Below, piece by piece: positions 7,178 to 13,915 of a DNA stretch of 14,416 nt. The notes under the pieces were generated by a model, which saw nothing but the letters and a program-made list of their open reading frames with translations, was not told the origin of the DNA and did not search any database. Each line of letters opens with the position of its first letter. Positions within the stretch are counted from its first letter, which is position 1. The DNA lies in the NCBI GenBank assembly GCA_002319965.1, contig DCJQ01000029.1:3267-17682 (forward strand), written 5' to 3'. A program made the position numbers and the translations under genes. The DNA comes from Megasphaera sp. UBA1696. GTDB taxonomy: Bacteria; Bacillota; Negativicutes; Veillonellales; Megasphaeraceae.

Positions 7178-7196
7178 ACGCAATACCTCCTTTCCT

Positions 7197-7565
7197 TTAC
7201 CGTCTGAAGCGTGCGGTCAACACATCCGCAAAGATCAGGACGCGGTATGAAAAGATACCGGCCACGGCAGCTCCCAGTGAAATGGACGGGAACTGCAGGA
7301 TCACGATGACGGCCAGGCAGACGAAAATCAGCCGGAACACGGCACCGCCGCGGATGAATGCCGCCGCCTGCTCCGGCGGCAGTTTCAAGGCCCGTACCGA
7401 ACGGCTGCTGAGCATGAAAAAATAGACGATGTTCAAGCCGCTGCCGATACACCAGCCACTTATGTACTGCCACCACCCGCCCAGTAAGAGCACGGCTGTG
7501 ACGATACATGTAAAACCAATGAGTTTGCAAATTGTTGCCTTCACATAGGTGTAAAAAGCTTCCAT
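7197..7565 (-). CDS. atpI: ATP synthase protein I (assembly/accessory subunit)
   Basis: 122-residue membrane protein at the position of the AtpI family, which helps assemble the c-ring and is not part of the final core enzyme. The sequence shows four hydrophobic stretches: about 13-32, 35-53, 70-90 and 94-112. The order and the basic C-terminus (ARFRR) fit the family. AtpI proteins are poorly conserved, so the name rests mainly on the position between atpZ and atpB and on this topology. The ATG at 7563-7565 has GGAGG 7 bases upstream. A different reading frame through this gene (7129-7530) is open but lacks membrane segments and is not considered coding. Confidence 0.88.
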   Translation of the reverse strand: MEAFYTYVKATICKLIGFTCIVTAVLLLGGWWQYISGWCIGSGLNIVYFFMLSSRSVRALKLPPEQAAAFIRGGAVFRLIFVCLAVIVILQFPSISLGAAVAGIFSYRVLIFADVLTARFRR

Positions 7566-7584
7566 AGACTATCCTCCGCGGTTC

Positions 7585-7863
7585 TCATCGGCTCGATGAC
7601 GATCCATTCCGGCGGGATTCATCCCGTTCATAGGACAAGGCTTTTTTGTAAAGCGTCCAGAACCCGGAAACGGCACCGATCAGGGAAAACAGGATCAATC
7701 CCCACGGCGAGGTACCCGTATAGACATCGATAAACCGGCCGATGGCGACGCCGACGCAGATGCAGACAAAGAGCGACAGACCGAGAGACCCGGCAATGGC
7801 AACGATGTCTAAAAGCTTCATGGAAGACCTTTTGTCACTGTGAGAATCATTCTTTTTTCTCAT
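7585..7863 (-). CDS. atpZ: AtpZ-like small membrane protein (ATPase gene 1 family)
   Basis: First gene of the ATP synthase operon: a small protein with two membrane helices (about 20-42 and 52-72), separated by the segment GRFIDVYTGTSPWG, which is typical of the AtpZ family. In other bacteria AtpZ forms a membrane complex with AtpI and has been linked to cation supply or c-ring assembly. The start is uncertain. The ATG at 7861-7863 (92 residues, basic N-terminus MRKKN) has GGGAG 10 bases upstream. An ATG at 7819-7821 (78 residues) has AAAGG 6 bases upstream. An in-frame TTG at 7905 has no ribosome-binding site. It lies 19 bases before atpI and about 80 bases after the inferred transcription start. 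Confidence 0.85.
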   Translation of the reverse strand: MRKKNDSHSDKRSSMKLLDIVAIAGSLGLSLFVCICVGVAIGRFIDVYTGTSPWGLILFSLIGAVSGFWTLYKKALSYERDESRRNGSSSSR

Positions 7864-7950
7864 AGTACACACACTCCCGCTCAGGCGATAGCAGTCTTTC
7901 CACAACCGCGTTGCGCATAGAAAATCTACGTTTAGCCGCGATTATTGCTT

Positions 7951-7979
7951 ATTTTAGCACGGAAAAACAGGAAAATCAA
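7951..7979 (-). promoter_or_regulatory. Promoter of the ATP synthase operon
   Basis: TTGATT (-35, 7979-7974), 17-base spacer, TAAAAT (-10, 7956-7951), with TGC directly before the -10. The predicted start near 7944 leaves a leader of about 80 bases before atpZ. It lies in the AT-rich gap (7906-8043) between the epimerase gene and atpZ, the only clearly AT-rich break in this strand of genes. Confidence 0.82.
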
Positions 7980-8043
7980 CACAAAATGAAAGAAAAAGCG
8001 AGTATATAGCTAAAAACTATTCTCAATATAACTGAAGCTTATT

Positions 8044-9189
8044 TTAACGGCAGAAGTCGTCAGGAACGGCTTCCTTGCCGGCAAAAACATGGAGAATGGC
8101 TTCGACGATGCGCCGCGAAGCCTGGCCGTCGCCATAGGGATTTATGGCGTTGCTCATGGCGTCATAAGCAGCCTTGTCGGTTAAAAGGCGCTTCGTTTCG
8201 GCATAGACGACATCTTTATGCGTGCCGATGAGGCGAACCGTCCCGGCTTCCACGGCTTCCGGCCGTTCCGTCGTATTGCGCAGGACCAGAACCGGTTTTC
8301 CCAGAGACGGCGCTTCTTCCTGGATGCCGCCGGAATCGGTCAGTACCAGATAGCTGAGGCTCATGAGGTTGGCAAAAGGTTCATATTCCATGGGATCGAT
8401 GAGATGGATCCGGTCGATGCCGGACAGTTCATCTTCGACGACCTTGCGGACTTTCGGATTGCGGTGGACGGGAAAGACGATTTCCGTATCGGGAATCTCT
8501 TCGATGATGCGGCGCAGGGCCTTATAAATATGGCGCATGGGCTCGCCCAGGTTTTCCCGACGGTGGGTCGTCAAGAGGATGACCCGGTGGTGCTTGAAGT
8601 CCACCGATTTCAATTGGTCACCGAAGTCATAGTCGCCGGCAACGGTCGTCATCAAGGCGTCGATGACCGTATTCCCCGTTACGTAAATCTGAGACGGATC
8701 TATATTTTCACGGACGAGATTGGCCCGGGCCGTCGAGGTCGGGGCAAAATGGATGGCCGCAATGGCCCCGGTTAGCTTGCGGTTCATTTCTTCCGGGAAT
8801 GGCGAATAGATATCCCCTGTCCGAAGGCCGGCTTCGACGTGGCCGACGGGGATCTGCTGATAATACGAAGCCAGGGCCCCGGCAAAGGTCGTCGTCGTAT
8901 CCCCGTGAACGAGGACCAGATCCGGTTGTTCTTTGGCCAGGACATCCTTAAGACCCAGGAGCGACTTCGTCGTAATATCGTATAAGGTCTGGCCCTTGGC
9001 CATGATGTCCAGGTCGTAATCCGGCGTAATCCGGAACAACTCCAGGACCTGGTCGAGCATCTGACGATGCTGGGCCGTGACGGCAACGACCGTCTGAATG
9101 CTGTCGGCATGTTTCTGTAATTCCTTGACGACCGGTGCCATTTTAATCGCCTCCGGCCGCGTGCCGAATACAGTCATTACCTTAATCAT
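8044..9189 (-). CDS. wecB: UDP-N-acetylglucosamine 2-epimerase (non-hydrolysing)
   Basis: Interconverts UDP-GlcNAc and UDP-ManNAc in the cytoplasm, supplying ManNAc units for surface polysaccharide. It is 381 residues, a normal length, with the two-Rossmann-domain (GT-B-like) layout. Motifs are: VFGTRPEAIKMAPV (7-20), HGDTTTT (95-101, Asp97), HVEAGLRTGD (117-126, Glu119), FPEEMNRKL (131-139), TTHRRENLG (207-215, His209), VHRNP (231-235) and TDSGGIQEEAPSLGKPVLVL (284-303), which binds the nucleotide. The key acids, arginine and histidine known from WecB/MnaA are all present. The ATG at 9187-9189 has AAGGAGG about 10 bases upstream. It lies 40 bases behind the WecA-like gene, its natural partner. 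mnaA is an equally valid name. Confidence 0.96.
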   Translation of the reverse strand: MIKVMTVFGTRPEAIKMAPVVKELQKHADSIQTVVAVTAQHRQMLDQVLELFRITPDYDLDIMAKGQTLYDITTKSLLGLKDVLAKEQPDLVLVHGDTTTTFAGALASYYQQIPVGHVEAGLRTGDIYSPFPEEMNRKLTGAIAAIHFAPTSTARANLVRENIDPSQIYVTGNTVIDALMTTVAGDYDFGDQLKSVDFKHHRVILLTTHRRENLGEPMRHIYKALRRIIEEIPDTEIVFPVHRNPKVRKVVEDELSGIDRIHLIDPMEYEPFANLMSLSYLVLTDSGGIQEEAPSLGKPVLVLRNTTERPEAVEAGTVRLIGTHKDVVYAETKRLLTDKAAYDAMSNAINPYGDGQASRRIVEAILHVFAGKEAVPDDFCR

Positions 9190-9215
9190 AATACAAATTC
9201 CTCCTTATATGACGA

Positions 9216-9253
9216 ACCGATTCTTCCCGTCATGGTTTGCGGGTCGAATCGGT
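9216..9253 (-). other. Strong hairpin across the end of the WecA-like gene
   Basis: ACCGATTC (9216-9223) pairs with GAATCGGT (9246-9253). Inside, CCCG (9226-9229) pairs with CGGG (9240-9243) around a 10-base loop containing the stop codon (9230-9232). No T-run follows on either strand, so it is unlikely to be an intrinsic terminator. It ends about 10 bases before the epimerase ribosome-binding site. A role in mRNA stability, cleavage or translation coupling is inferred. Confidence 0.6.
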
Positions 9254-10267
9254 CGTTGATTTACGCAGTATGCCGATGCGCTTTGCCGAGTAGATGATAA
9301 CGGCAAGAACGACCAAGACAGTCACGATCCCCGTCTGATAGCTTACGTTGGCTACGAAGAGGGCGACGATGCCTAACATCATGCTGACAAAATACATGAT
9401 CAGTACGGCTTGCTTCTGTGTCATACCCAAGGCCAGGAGACGATGGTGCAGATGACCCTTATCCGGCTGAAATATGGGAACGCCGCTCATCCGGCGTCGG
9501 ATGATGGCGAAGGTCGTATCGAGAATGGGAAGGCCTAAGGCGATGATGGGCACGACCAGTGCCACCGTCGCCGCCGTCTTGACCAGGCCGAGAACGGCCG
9601 AGACGGCCAGGGTATATCCGAGAAGCATACTCCCCGTATCGCCCATGAAGATTTTGGCAGGGTTAAAGTTGTACTGCAAAAATCCCAAGGCTGCACCGGC
9701 CATAGACACGATGATGAGGGCCGGCAGGAATTGATTGAGGTTTACCGCCAAGAGGAACATCGAAATCGAGGCGATGAAGGCTACCCCGGCAGCCAGTCCG
9801 TCCAGACCGTCGATGAGGTTCACCGTATTGGTAAAGCCGATGATCCAGAAAATCGTCACCGGGATGGCAATGACTTCCGGCAGGACCAGGATATCCCCGA
9901 AAGGATTGGTCAGCCATTCGATCTGAATACCGAAGGCCACGGGAATACAGGCCGCTGCAATCTGGCCGACGAGCTTGACCCGAACCGGGATATTGCAGAT
10001 ATCGTCCCAAATGCCGATGGCGACGATGGCCGTACAGCCGAGGAGCATGCCGATGAGTTCGTGGTGCAGGGGCACGCAGAACAAGACGGCTGCCATAAAG
10101 CCGATATAAATGGCCAGCCCGCCGAGCCGCGGGATGACATGAGTATGTACCTTTCTTGCATTGGGCCGGTCCACGGCGCCAACCTTGATGGCCACCTTCT
10201 TGACGCCCGGCGTCAAAAGATAGGAAACGACCAAGGCAATGATAAAGGGTACAACATATTGGAGCAC
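9230..10267 (-). CDS. wecA: Polyprenyl-phosphate sugar-1-phosphate transferase (WecA/TagO/MraY family)
   Basis: Integral membrane enzyme that transfers a HexNAc-1-phosphate (most likely GlcNAc-1-P) from its UDP form to undecaprenyl phosphate, the first lipid-linked step of a surface polysaccharide. It is 345 residues with about ten hydrophobic helices. Conserved cytoplasmic motifs are: VDRPNARKVHTHVIPRLGG (32-50), the metal-binding Asp pair D88-D89 in GIWDDI, NLIDGLDGLA (150-159), FMGDTGS (207-213) and the WecA/TagO-type HLHHRLL (272-278). These favour WecA/TagO over MraY. The start is GTG (10265-10267) with GTAGG about 8 bases upstream; no ATG is available in frame. It lies 30 bases after the DUF711 gene and directly before wecB. 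The exact sugar is not shown by sequence. Confidence 0.92.
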   Translation of the reverse strand: MLQYVVPFIIALVVSYLLTPGVKKVAIKVGAVDRPNARKVHTHVIPRLGGLAIYIGFMAAVLFCVPLHHELIGMLLGCTAIVAIGIWDDICNIPVRVKLVGQIAAACIPVAFGIQIEWLTNPFGDILVLPEVIAIPVTIFWIIGFTNTVNLIDGLDGLAAGVAFIASISMFLLAVNLNQFLPALIIVSMAGAALGFLQYNFNPAKIFMGDTGSMLLGYTLAVSAVLGLVKTAATVALVVPIIALGLPILDTTFAIIRRRMSGVPIFQPDKGHLHHRLLALGMTQKQAVLIMYFVSMMLGIVALFVANVSYQTGIVTVLVVLAVIIYSAKRIGILRKSTTDSTRKP

Positions 10268-10297
10268 AACACACGCCTACTTTCCGTTAATCTATCA

Positions 10298-11656
10298 TCA
10301 GTTGGTCAGACTGCGCATGGGCGCCGGAATGCGGCCGCCGCGGGCAATGAATTCATCTGACTTATATTTATTGACATTGATAATCGGGCAATGGCCGAGA
10401 AGGCCGCCAAACTCGACGTTGTCGCCGACGCCCTTGCCCGGTACGGGGATGACGCGGACGGCCGTCGTCTTGTTGTTGATCATGCCGATGGCAGCTTCAT
10501 CGGCAATGATGGCCGAAATCGTCGACGCCGGGGTATCGCCGGGAATAGCGATCATGTCGAGGCCGACAGAGCAGACGCAGGTCATGGCTTCGAGCTTTTC
10601 AAGGCTCAGGCTGCCGCGGCCGACGGCTTCGAGCATGCCCTTATCTTCGCTGACCGGGATGAAGGCGCCGGACAGGCCGCCGACACGGGATGATGCCATG
10701 AGGCCGCCCTTCTTGACGGCGTCATTTAAGAGTGCCAGGGCTGCCGTCGTACCGCAGGCCCCGCAGCTTTCAAGACCCATTTCTTCAAGAATGGAAGCCA
10801 CGCTGTCACCGACAGCCGGCGTCGGAGCTAAGGACAAGTCGATGATGCCAAAGGGCATATCGAGGCGTCTCGACGCTTCCATGGCGACCAATTGGCCGAC
10901 ACGGGTAATCTTAAAGGCCGTCTTCTTAATCGTTTCGGCGACGACATCAAAGGGCTCGCCTTTCACGTTTTCAAGGGCTACTTTTACGACGCCCGGGCCG
11001 CTGACGCCGACACTGATACAGGAATCGCCGTTGGTGACGCCGTGGAAGGCGCCGGCCATGAAGGGATTGTCTTCCACCGCATTGGAGAAGACGACCAGTT
11101 TGGCACAGCCTAAGGCATCCTGTTCCTTCGTCCGTTCGGCCAAATCCTTAAAGACCCGCCCCATTTCAGCAACGGCATCCATATTGATGCCGGCCTTGGT
11201 CGAGCCGACGGCGACAGAGCTGCATACGAGATCGGTCACAGCCAGGCTTTCAGCGATGGAATCGATGAGGATCCGGTCGCCCTTGCTCATGCCCCGTTCG
11301 ACGAGGGCCGAAAAGCCGCCGATGAAGTTGATGCCGATCGTCTTAGCCGCCTTATCAAGGGTCCGGGCGATATCGACGTAGCTCTTCATATCGCTGGCCC
11401 CGGCGACGAGGCTGATGGGCGTCACGGACACGCGCTTATTGATGATAGGCACGCCGTATTCACGGGAAATGGCTTCGCCCGTCTCTACCAGGTGCTCGCC
11501 GTAGCGCGTAATCTTATCGTAAATGTTGTTGCACAACGTCTTGCCGTCGCTGGCACAGCAGTCAAGAAGGCTGATGCCCATGGTAATCGTGCGGACGTCA
11601 AGGTTGTTCTTTTGAATCATCTGATTCGTTTCAAGTACGTCATGGATTGTCAGCAT
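10298..11656 (-). CDS. UPF0210/DUF711 'PFL family' protein of unknown function
   Basis: 452-residue cytoplasmic protein that I recognise as the conserved UPF0210 (DUF711) family. The family fold has been placed with pyruvate-formate-lyase-like proteins, but no activity is established to my knowledge. Visible landmarks are: LLDCCASDGKTLCNNIYDKI (30-49, paired cysteines 33 and 34), INKRVSVTPISL (72-83), GGFSALVERGMSKGD (113-127), ISVGVSGPGVV (214-224), ESCGACGTTAALALL (296-310, cysteines 298 and 301), SSRVGGLSGAFIPVSED (322-338) and IPGDT (393-397). There are no membrane segments and no signal peptide. The ATG at 11654-11656 has AGGAG about 7 bases upstream, and the gene begins 11 bases after the ACT-domain gene, a pairing common in Firmicutes. 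The family assignment is firm; the function is unknown. Confidence 0.93.
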   Translation of the reverse strand: MLTIHDVLETNQMIQKNNLDVRTITMGISLLDCCASDGKTLCNNIYDKITRYGEHLVETGEAISREYGVPIINKRVSVTPISLVAGASDMKSYVDIARTLDKAAKTIGINFIGGFSALVERGMSKGDRILIDSIAESLAVTDLVCSSVAVGSTKAGINMDAVAEMGRVFKDLAERTKEQDALGCAKLVVFSNAVEDNPFMAGAFHGVTNGDSCISVGVSGPGVVKVALENVKGEPFDVVAETIKKTAFKITRVGQLVAMEASRRLDMPFGIIDLSLAPTPAVGDSVASILEEMGLESCGACGTTAALALLNDAVKKGGLMASSRVGGLSGAFIPVSEDKGMLEAVGRGSLSLEKLEAMTCVCSVGLDMIAIPGDTPASTISAIIADEAAIGMINNKTTAVRVIPVPGKGVGDNVEFGGLLGHCPIINVNKYKSDEFIARGGRIPAPMRSLTN

Positions 11657-11667
11657 AGTCCCTCTCC

Positions 11668-11940
11668 TTAGCCCACACGATGCATGGCATCAAAAATAGC
11701 CTGGTTTTGGGCTCTGATTTCGACACCGAGGGCTTCACCCTTCTGCTTGAGCAAATCCTGAAGAGTATCTAAATCAATATCTGCAGGGTCCATATCAACA
11801 ATCATGGCCATGTTGAAAATGCCATCTAAAATAACCTGATTAATGGTCAGTATATTTACCTTATGTTCCGCCATGATCTGACTGACGGCGGCGATGATAC
11901 CCGTACGGTCCACGCCGACTACCGTGATTACAACTTTCAC
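11668..11940 (-). CDS. Small ACT-domain protein (UPF0237 family)
   Basis: 90-residue stand-alone ACT domain protein. ACT domains bind amino acids or other small ligands, usually as dimers. The sequence starts MKVVITVVGVDRTGIIAAVS, with the ligand-loop DRTGI (11-15), then HKVNILTINQ (26-35) and a second beta-alpha-beta unit around MAMIVDM (44-50). A GTG start at 11938-11940 is chosen: GGGGTGG lies about 7 bases upstream and the protein then matches the family's usual 90 or so residues. An in-frame ATG at 11979 would lie inside the -10 box of the promoter and can be excluded. It is the first gene of the group leading into DUF711, and the usual inference is that it senses a ligand for that partner. 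Confidence 0.92.
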   Translation of the reverse strand: MKVVITVVGVDRTGIIAAVSQIMAEHKVNILTINQVILDGIFNMAMIVDMDPADIDLDTLQDLLKQKGEALGVEIRAQNQAIFDAMHRVG

Positions 11941-11977
11941 AGCTGCCCACCCCTTTGAGTTAGATTCTACGCTCCCC

Positions 11978-12008
11978 ATTATAGCACAGGTAACGCAGTA
12001 AATGCCAC
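11978..12008 (-). promoter_or_regulatory. Promoter of the ACT-DUF711-wecA-wecB group
   Basis: Consensus TATAAT (11983-11978) with TGC directly before it (extended -10). The best -35-like hexamer is GTGGCA at 12008-12003, 19 bases upstream and imperfect. Transcription would start near 11971, giving a leader of about 30 bases to the GTG start. No strong terminator separates this unit from pgm upstream, so some read-through from pgm is possible. Confidence 0.72.
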
Positions 12009-12075
12009 TTTCGGCCCATGAAAAGGCCTTATGATAGGAAAATCGAAGAAATCGTTTCGTTTTGAGAAAAATATA

Positions 12076-13713
12076 TTATGCATCCAAAGCCTTGCTGATA
12101 AGGGACTTGCCTTCTTCAAGAAGCTTTCCGGCTTGTTCCTCGGAGACGAAACTTTCGGCATAGAGCTTATACATGTCTTCCGTTCCCGACGGGCGGGCTG
12201 CGACCCAGCCGTCATCGGTCGTAATCTTGACGCCGCCGATGGCCGAATTGCCGTAAGGCGAACGGGACAGGACGGCCGTAATGGGACTGCCGCAGAGATT
12301 CTTTTCGGTGACATCCTGTTCCGTCAGGGAGCTGATCTTGTCCTTTTCTTCAAGCGTCGCCGGCGCATCGCTGCGCACGGTGTAAGGCCGGCCCAGTTCT
12401 TCACAGAGTCCTTCATAGTAAGCCAAGGGCGATTTTCCCGTAACGGCGTAGATTTCCGCTGCCAAGAGGCAGAGAATGATGCCGTCCTTGTCCGTCGTCC
12501 AGACGCTGCCGTCCTTAGCGATAAAGGAAGCACCGGCACTTTCTTCGCCGGAAAAGGCGATTTTCCCGTCTTCATAGAGGGGGCCGAAATACTTAAAGCC
12601 GACGGGCACTTCATAGAGAGGTATGCCGAGTTTTTTCGCCGCCCGAGCCAGCATATCCGTCGTAACGACGGTTTTAGCGATACCCAGGCCGTCGAAATGG
12701 CGATGGGTCATGAGGTAGTGCGCGGCGACGGTCAAAAAGGCGTTGGCCGTAATCATGCCTTCCGTGCCGCAGACGATGCCGAAACGGTCATAGTCGGGGT
12801 CATTGGCCAAAATGAGGCGATAATCGGCAGCCTGACCGGTAACGGCCGACATGACGTATGCCGACGAGCAGTCCATGCGGACCTTGCCGTCGTGGTCGTA
12901 ATTCATAAAGGTGAACTGCGGATCGTACGTATCGTTAACAAAAGACAGGTTCAAATGGTAGCGTTCGGAAATACGGTGCCAGTAGTTCATGCCCGAGCCG
13001 CCGAGGGCATTGACCAAAATGGGAAGTCCGGCATCGCGGATGGCTTCCATGTCAAGGATGGACGCCAATTCAGCGACATATAAGCCCTTATAATCATAAG
13101 GGACGACAAAATCACTCCGGGCCGCTTCTTCATAGGAAATGGCCTTGACATCCTGATTATGCCCTGCAAGGATGCGGTTGGCTTCGGCTTCAATAGCCTT
13201 GGTCATATCGGATCCGGCAGGCCCTCCCGTCGTCGGGTTATACTTAATGCCGCCGTGTTCCGGCGGATTATGGGACGGCGTCAGGATCAGTCCGTCGGCT
13301 AAGTTTTCCTTGCGGTGGTCATTAAAGCGCAGGATAGCCCTTGAAACAGACGGCGTCGGGACAAAATCGCCGTCGGCATCGACATAGGCCGTAACCTTAT
13401 TGGCCGAAAGGACCGACAAGACCGTTTCGAAAGCCAATTTCGATAAATAATGGGTGTCGGCCCCGACGAACAACGGTCCGTCGGCACCAAAATCGTGACG
13501 GAAGTTACAAACGGCCTGGGTAATGGCCGCGACGTGGTCTGCCGTAAAACTGCCGCTGCCGGCCTGACCGCGGTGGCCTGACGTTCCGAAGCGCACCTGT
13601 TGATGGGGATCGGCGGCATCGGGATGGATCGAATGATACGCCTTCGTCATGGCGTCCAAGTCGATGTAGTCTTCAGGTCTTACTTTCGTTCCTGCTAATT
13701 CATGTACTGCCAT
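12076..13713 (-). CDS. pgm: Phosphoglucomutase (alpha-D-glucose-phosphate-specific)
   Basis: Interconverts glucose-6-phosphate and glucose-1-phosphate, linking central metabolism to glycogen and nucleotide-sugar synthesis. It is 545 residues, the length of E. coli Pgm, which it resembles from end to end. Motifs in the four domains are: RFGTSGHRG (41-49), TPSHNP (145-150) with the phosphoserine Ser147, GGIKYNP (154-160), the metal-binding DPDYDR (305-310), sugar-binding GEESAGAS (389-396) and phosphate-binding RPSGTED (507-513). The ATG at 13711-13713 (MAVHELAGTK, as in Pgm proteins) has AGGTGA 5 bases upstream. An upstream ATG at 13815 would add 34 residues without family similarity and overlap the promoter region, so it is rejected. 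It is divergent from the exonuclease gene. Confidence 0.97.
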   Translation of the reverse strand: MAVHELAGTKVRPEDYIDLDAMTKAYHSIHPDAADPHQQVRFGTSGHRGQAGSGSFTADHVAAITQAVCNFRHDFGADGPLFVGADTHYLSKLAFETVLSVLSANKVTAYVDADGDFVPTPSVSRAILRFNDHRKENLADGLILTPSHNPPEHGGIKYNPTTGGPAGSDMTKAIEAEANRILAGHNQDVKAISYEEAARSDFVVPYDYKGLYVAELASILDMEAIRDAGLPILVNALGGSGMNYWHRISERYHLNLSFVNDTYDPQFTFMNYDHDGKVRMDCSSAYVMSAVTGQAADYRLILANDPDYDRFGIVCGTEGMITANAFLTVAAHYLMTHRHFDGLGIAKTVVTTDMLARAAKKLGIPLYEVPVGFKYFGPLYEDGKIAFSGEESAGASFIAKDGSVWTTDKDGIILCLLAAEIYAVTGKSPLAYYEGLCEELGRPYTVRSDAPATLEEKDKISSLTEQDVTEKNLCGSPITAVLSRSPYGNSAIGGVKITTDDGWVAARPSGTEDMYKLYAESFVSEEQAGKLLEEGKSLISKALDA

Positions 13714-13753
13714 ACTATCACCTGCTTTATTATTTTGACAAGGATTCAACGAT

Positions 13754-13781
13754 TTTATACAATAAGAAAGAGTGCTGCCAA
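13754..13781 (-). promoter_or_regulatory. Proximal promoter candidate for pgm
   Basis: TTGGCA (13781-13776), 16-base spacer, TATAAA (13759-13754) on the minus strand. It would start transcription near 13747, about 33 bases before the pgm ATG. The -35 touches an imperfect palindrome at 13779-13798. Confidence 0.6.
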
Positions 13782-13836
13782 TATCCTTGCGGATACTGTC
13801 ATCACAGCATCTCATCGCGGCAATTCGTTTGTTTTC

Positions 13837-13845
13837 ATTATAGCA
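13837..13845 (-). promoter_or_regulatory. Distal promoter candidate for pgm (extended -10)
   Basis: TGCTATAAT on the minus strand (13845-13837) is a perfect extended -10, with no convincing -35 at the usual spacing. A start near 13830 would give a leader of about 115 bases. The same TGC-plus-TATAAT arrangement precedes the other minus-strand units, which supports it. Confidence 0.55.
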
Positions 13846-13858
13846 AAAAACGCATCAT

Positions 13859-13892
13859 TATCCTAGATAAAAATGGCTTATCATCGAGGATA
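13859..13892. repeat. Nested inverted repeat between pgm and the exonuclease gene
   Basis: TATCCT (13859-13864) pairs with AGGATA (13887-13892). Inside it GATAA (13866-13870) pairs with TTATC (13878-13882) around AAATGGC. It lies just upstream of the exonuclease ribosome-binding site (13902-13910). It may act as a 5' leader hairpin or as a protein-binding operator; neither is proven. Confidence 0.45.
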
Positions 13893-13915
13893 TCTGAAAA
13901 AGAAAGGTGGTTTCT

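Noticed and set aside
7178..7183. TTG at 7183 as the atpB start
   Set aside because: The AGGAGG sequence is only 2 bases before it; the ATG 6 bases further on is correctly spaced.
7847..7918. 23-codon frame in the atp leader overlapping the atpZ start
   Set aside because: It could be a leader peptide, but it has no Shine-Dalgarno sequence, no runs of one amino acid and no linked attenuator hairpin.
10239..11381. 380-codon open frame on the plus strand opposite the DUF711 gene
   Set aside because: Antisense shadow of a conserved gene: low-complexity Ser/Pro/Thr/Arg-rich translation, and no start signals.
12003..12060. Possible pgm terminator (GAAA-CGA-TTTC stem and GGCC repeat)
   Set aside because: Stems are only 4 bp and not followed by a proper T-run, so I do not call a terminator. 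The 3' end of the pgm transcript is therefore unknown.
12031..13083. 350-codon open frame on the plus strand opposite pgm
   Set aside because: It lies wholly antisense to a textbook phosphoglucomutase, has no ribosome-binding site and no recognisable domain. High GC at third codon positions of pgm explains the lack of stops.
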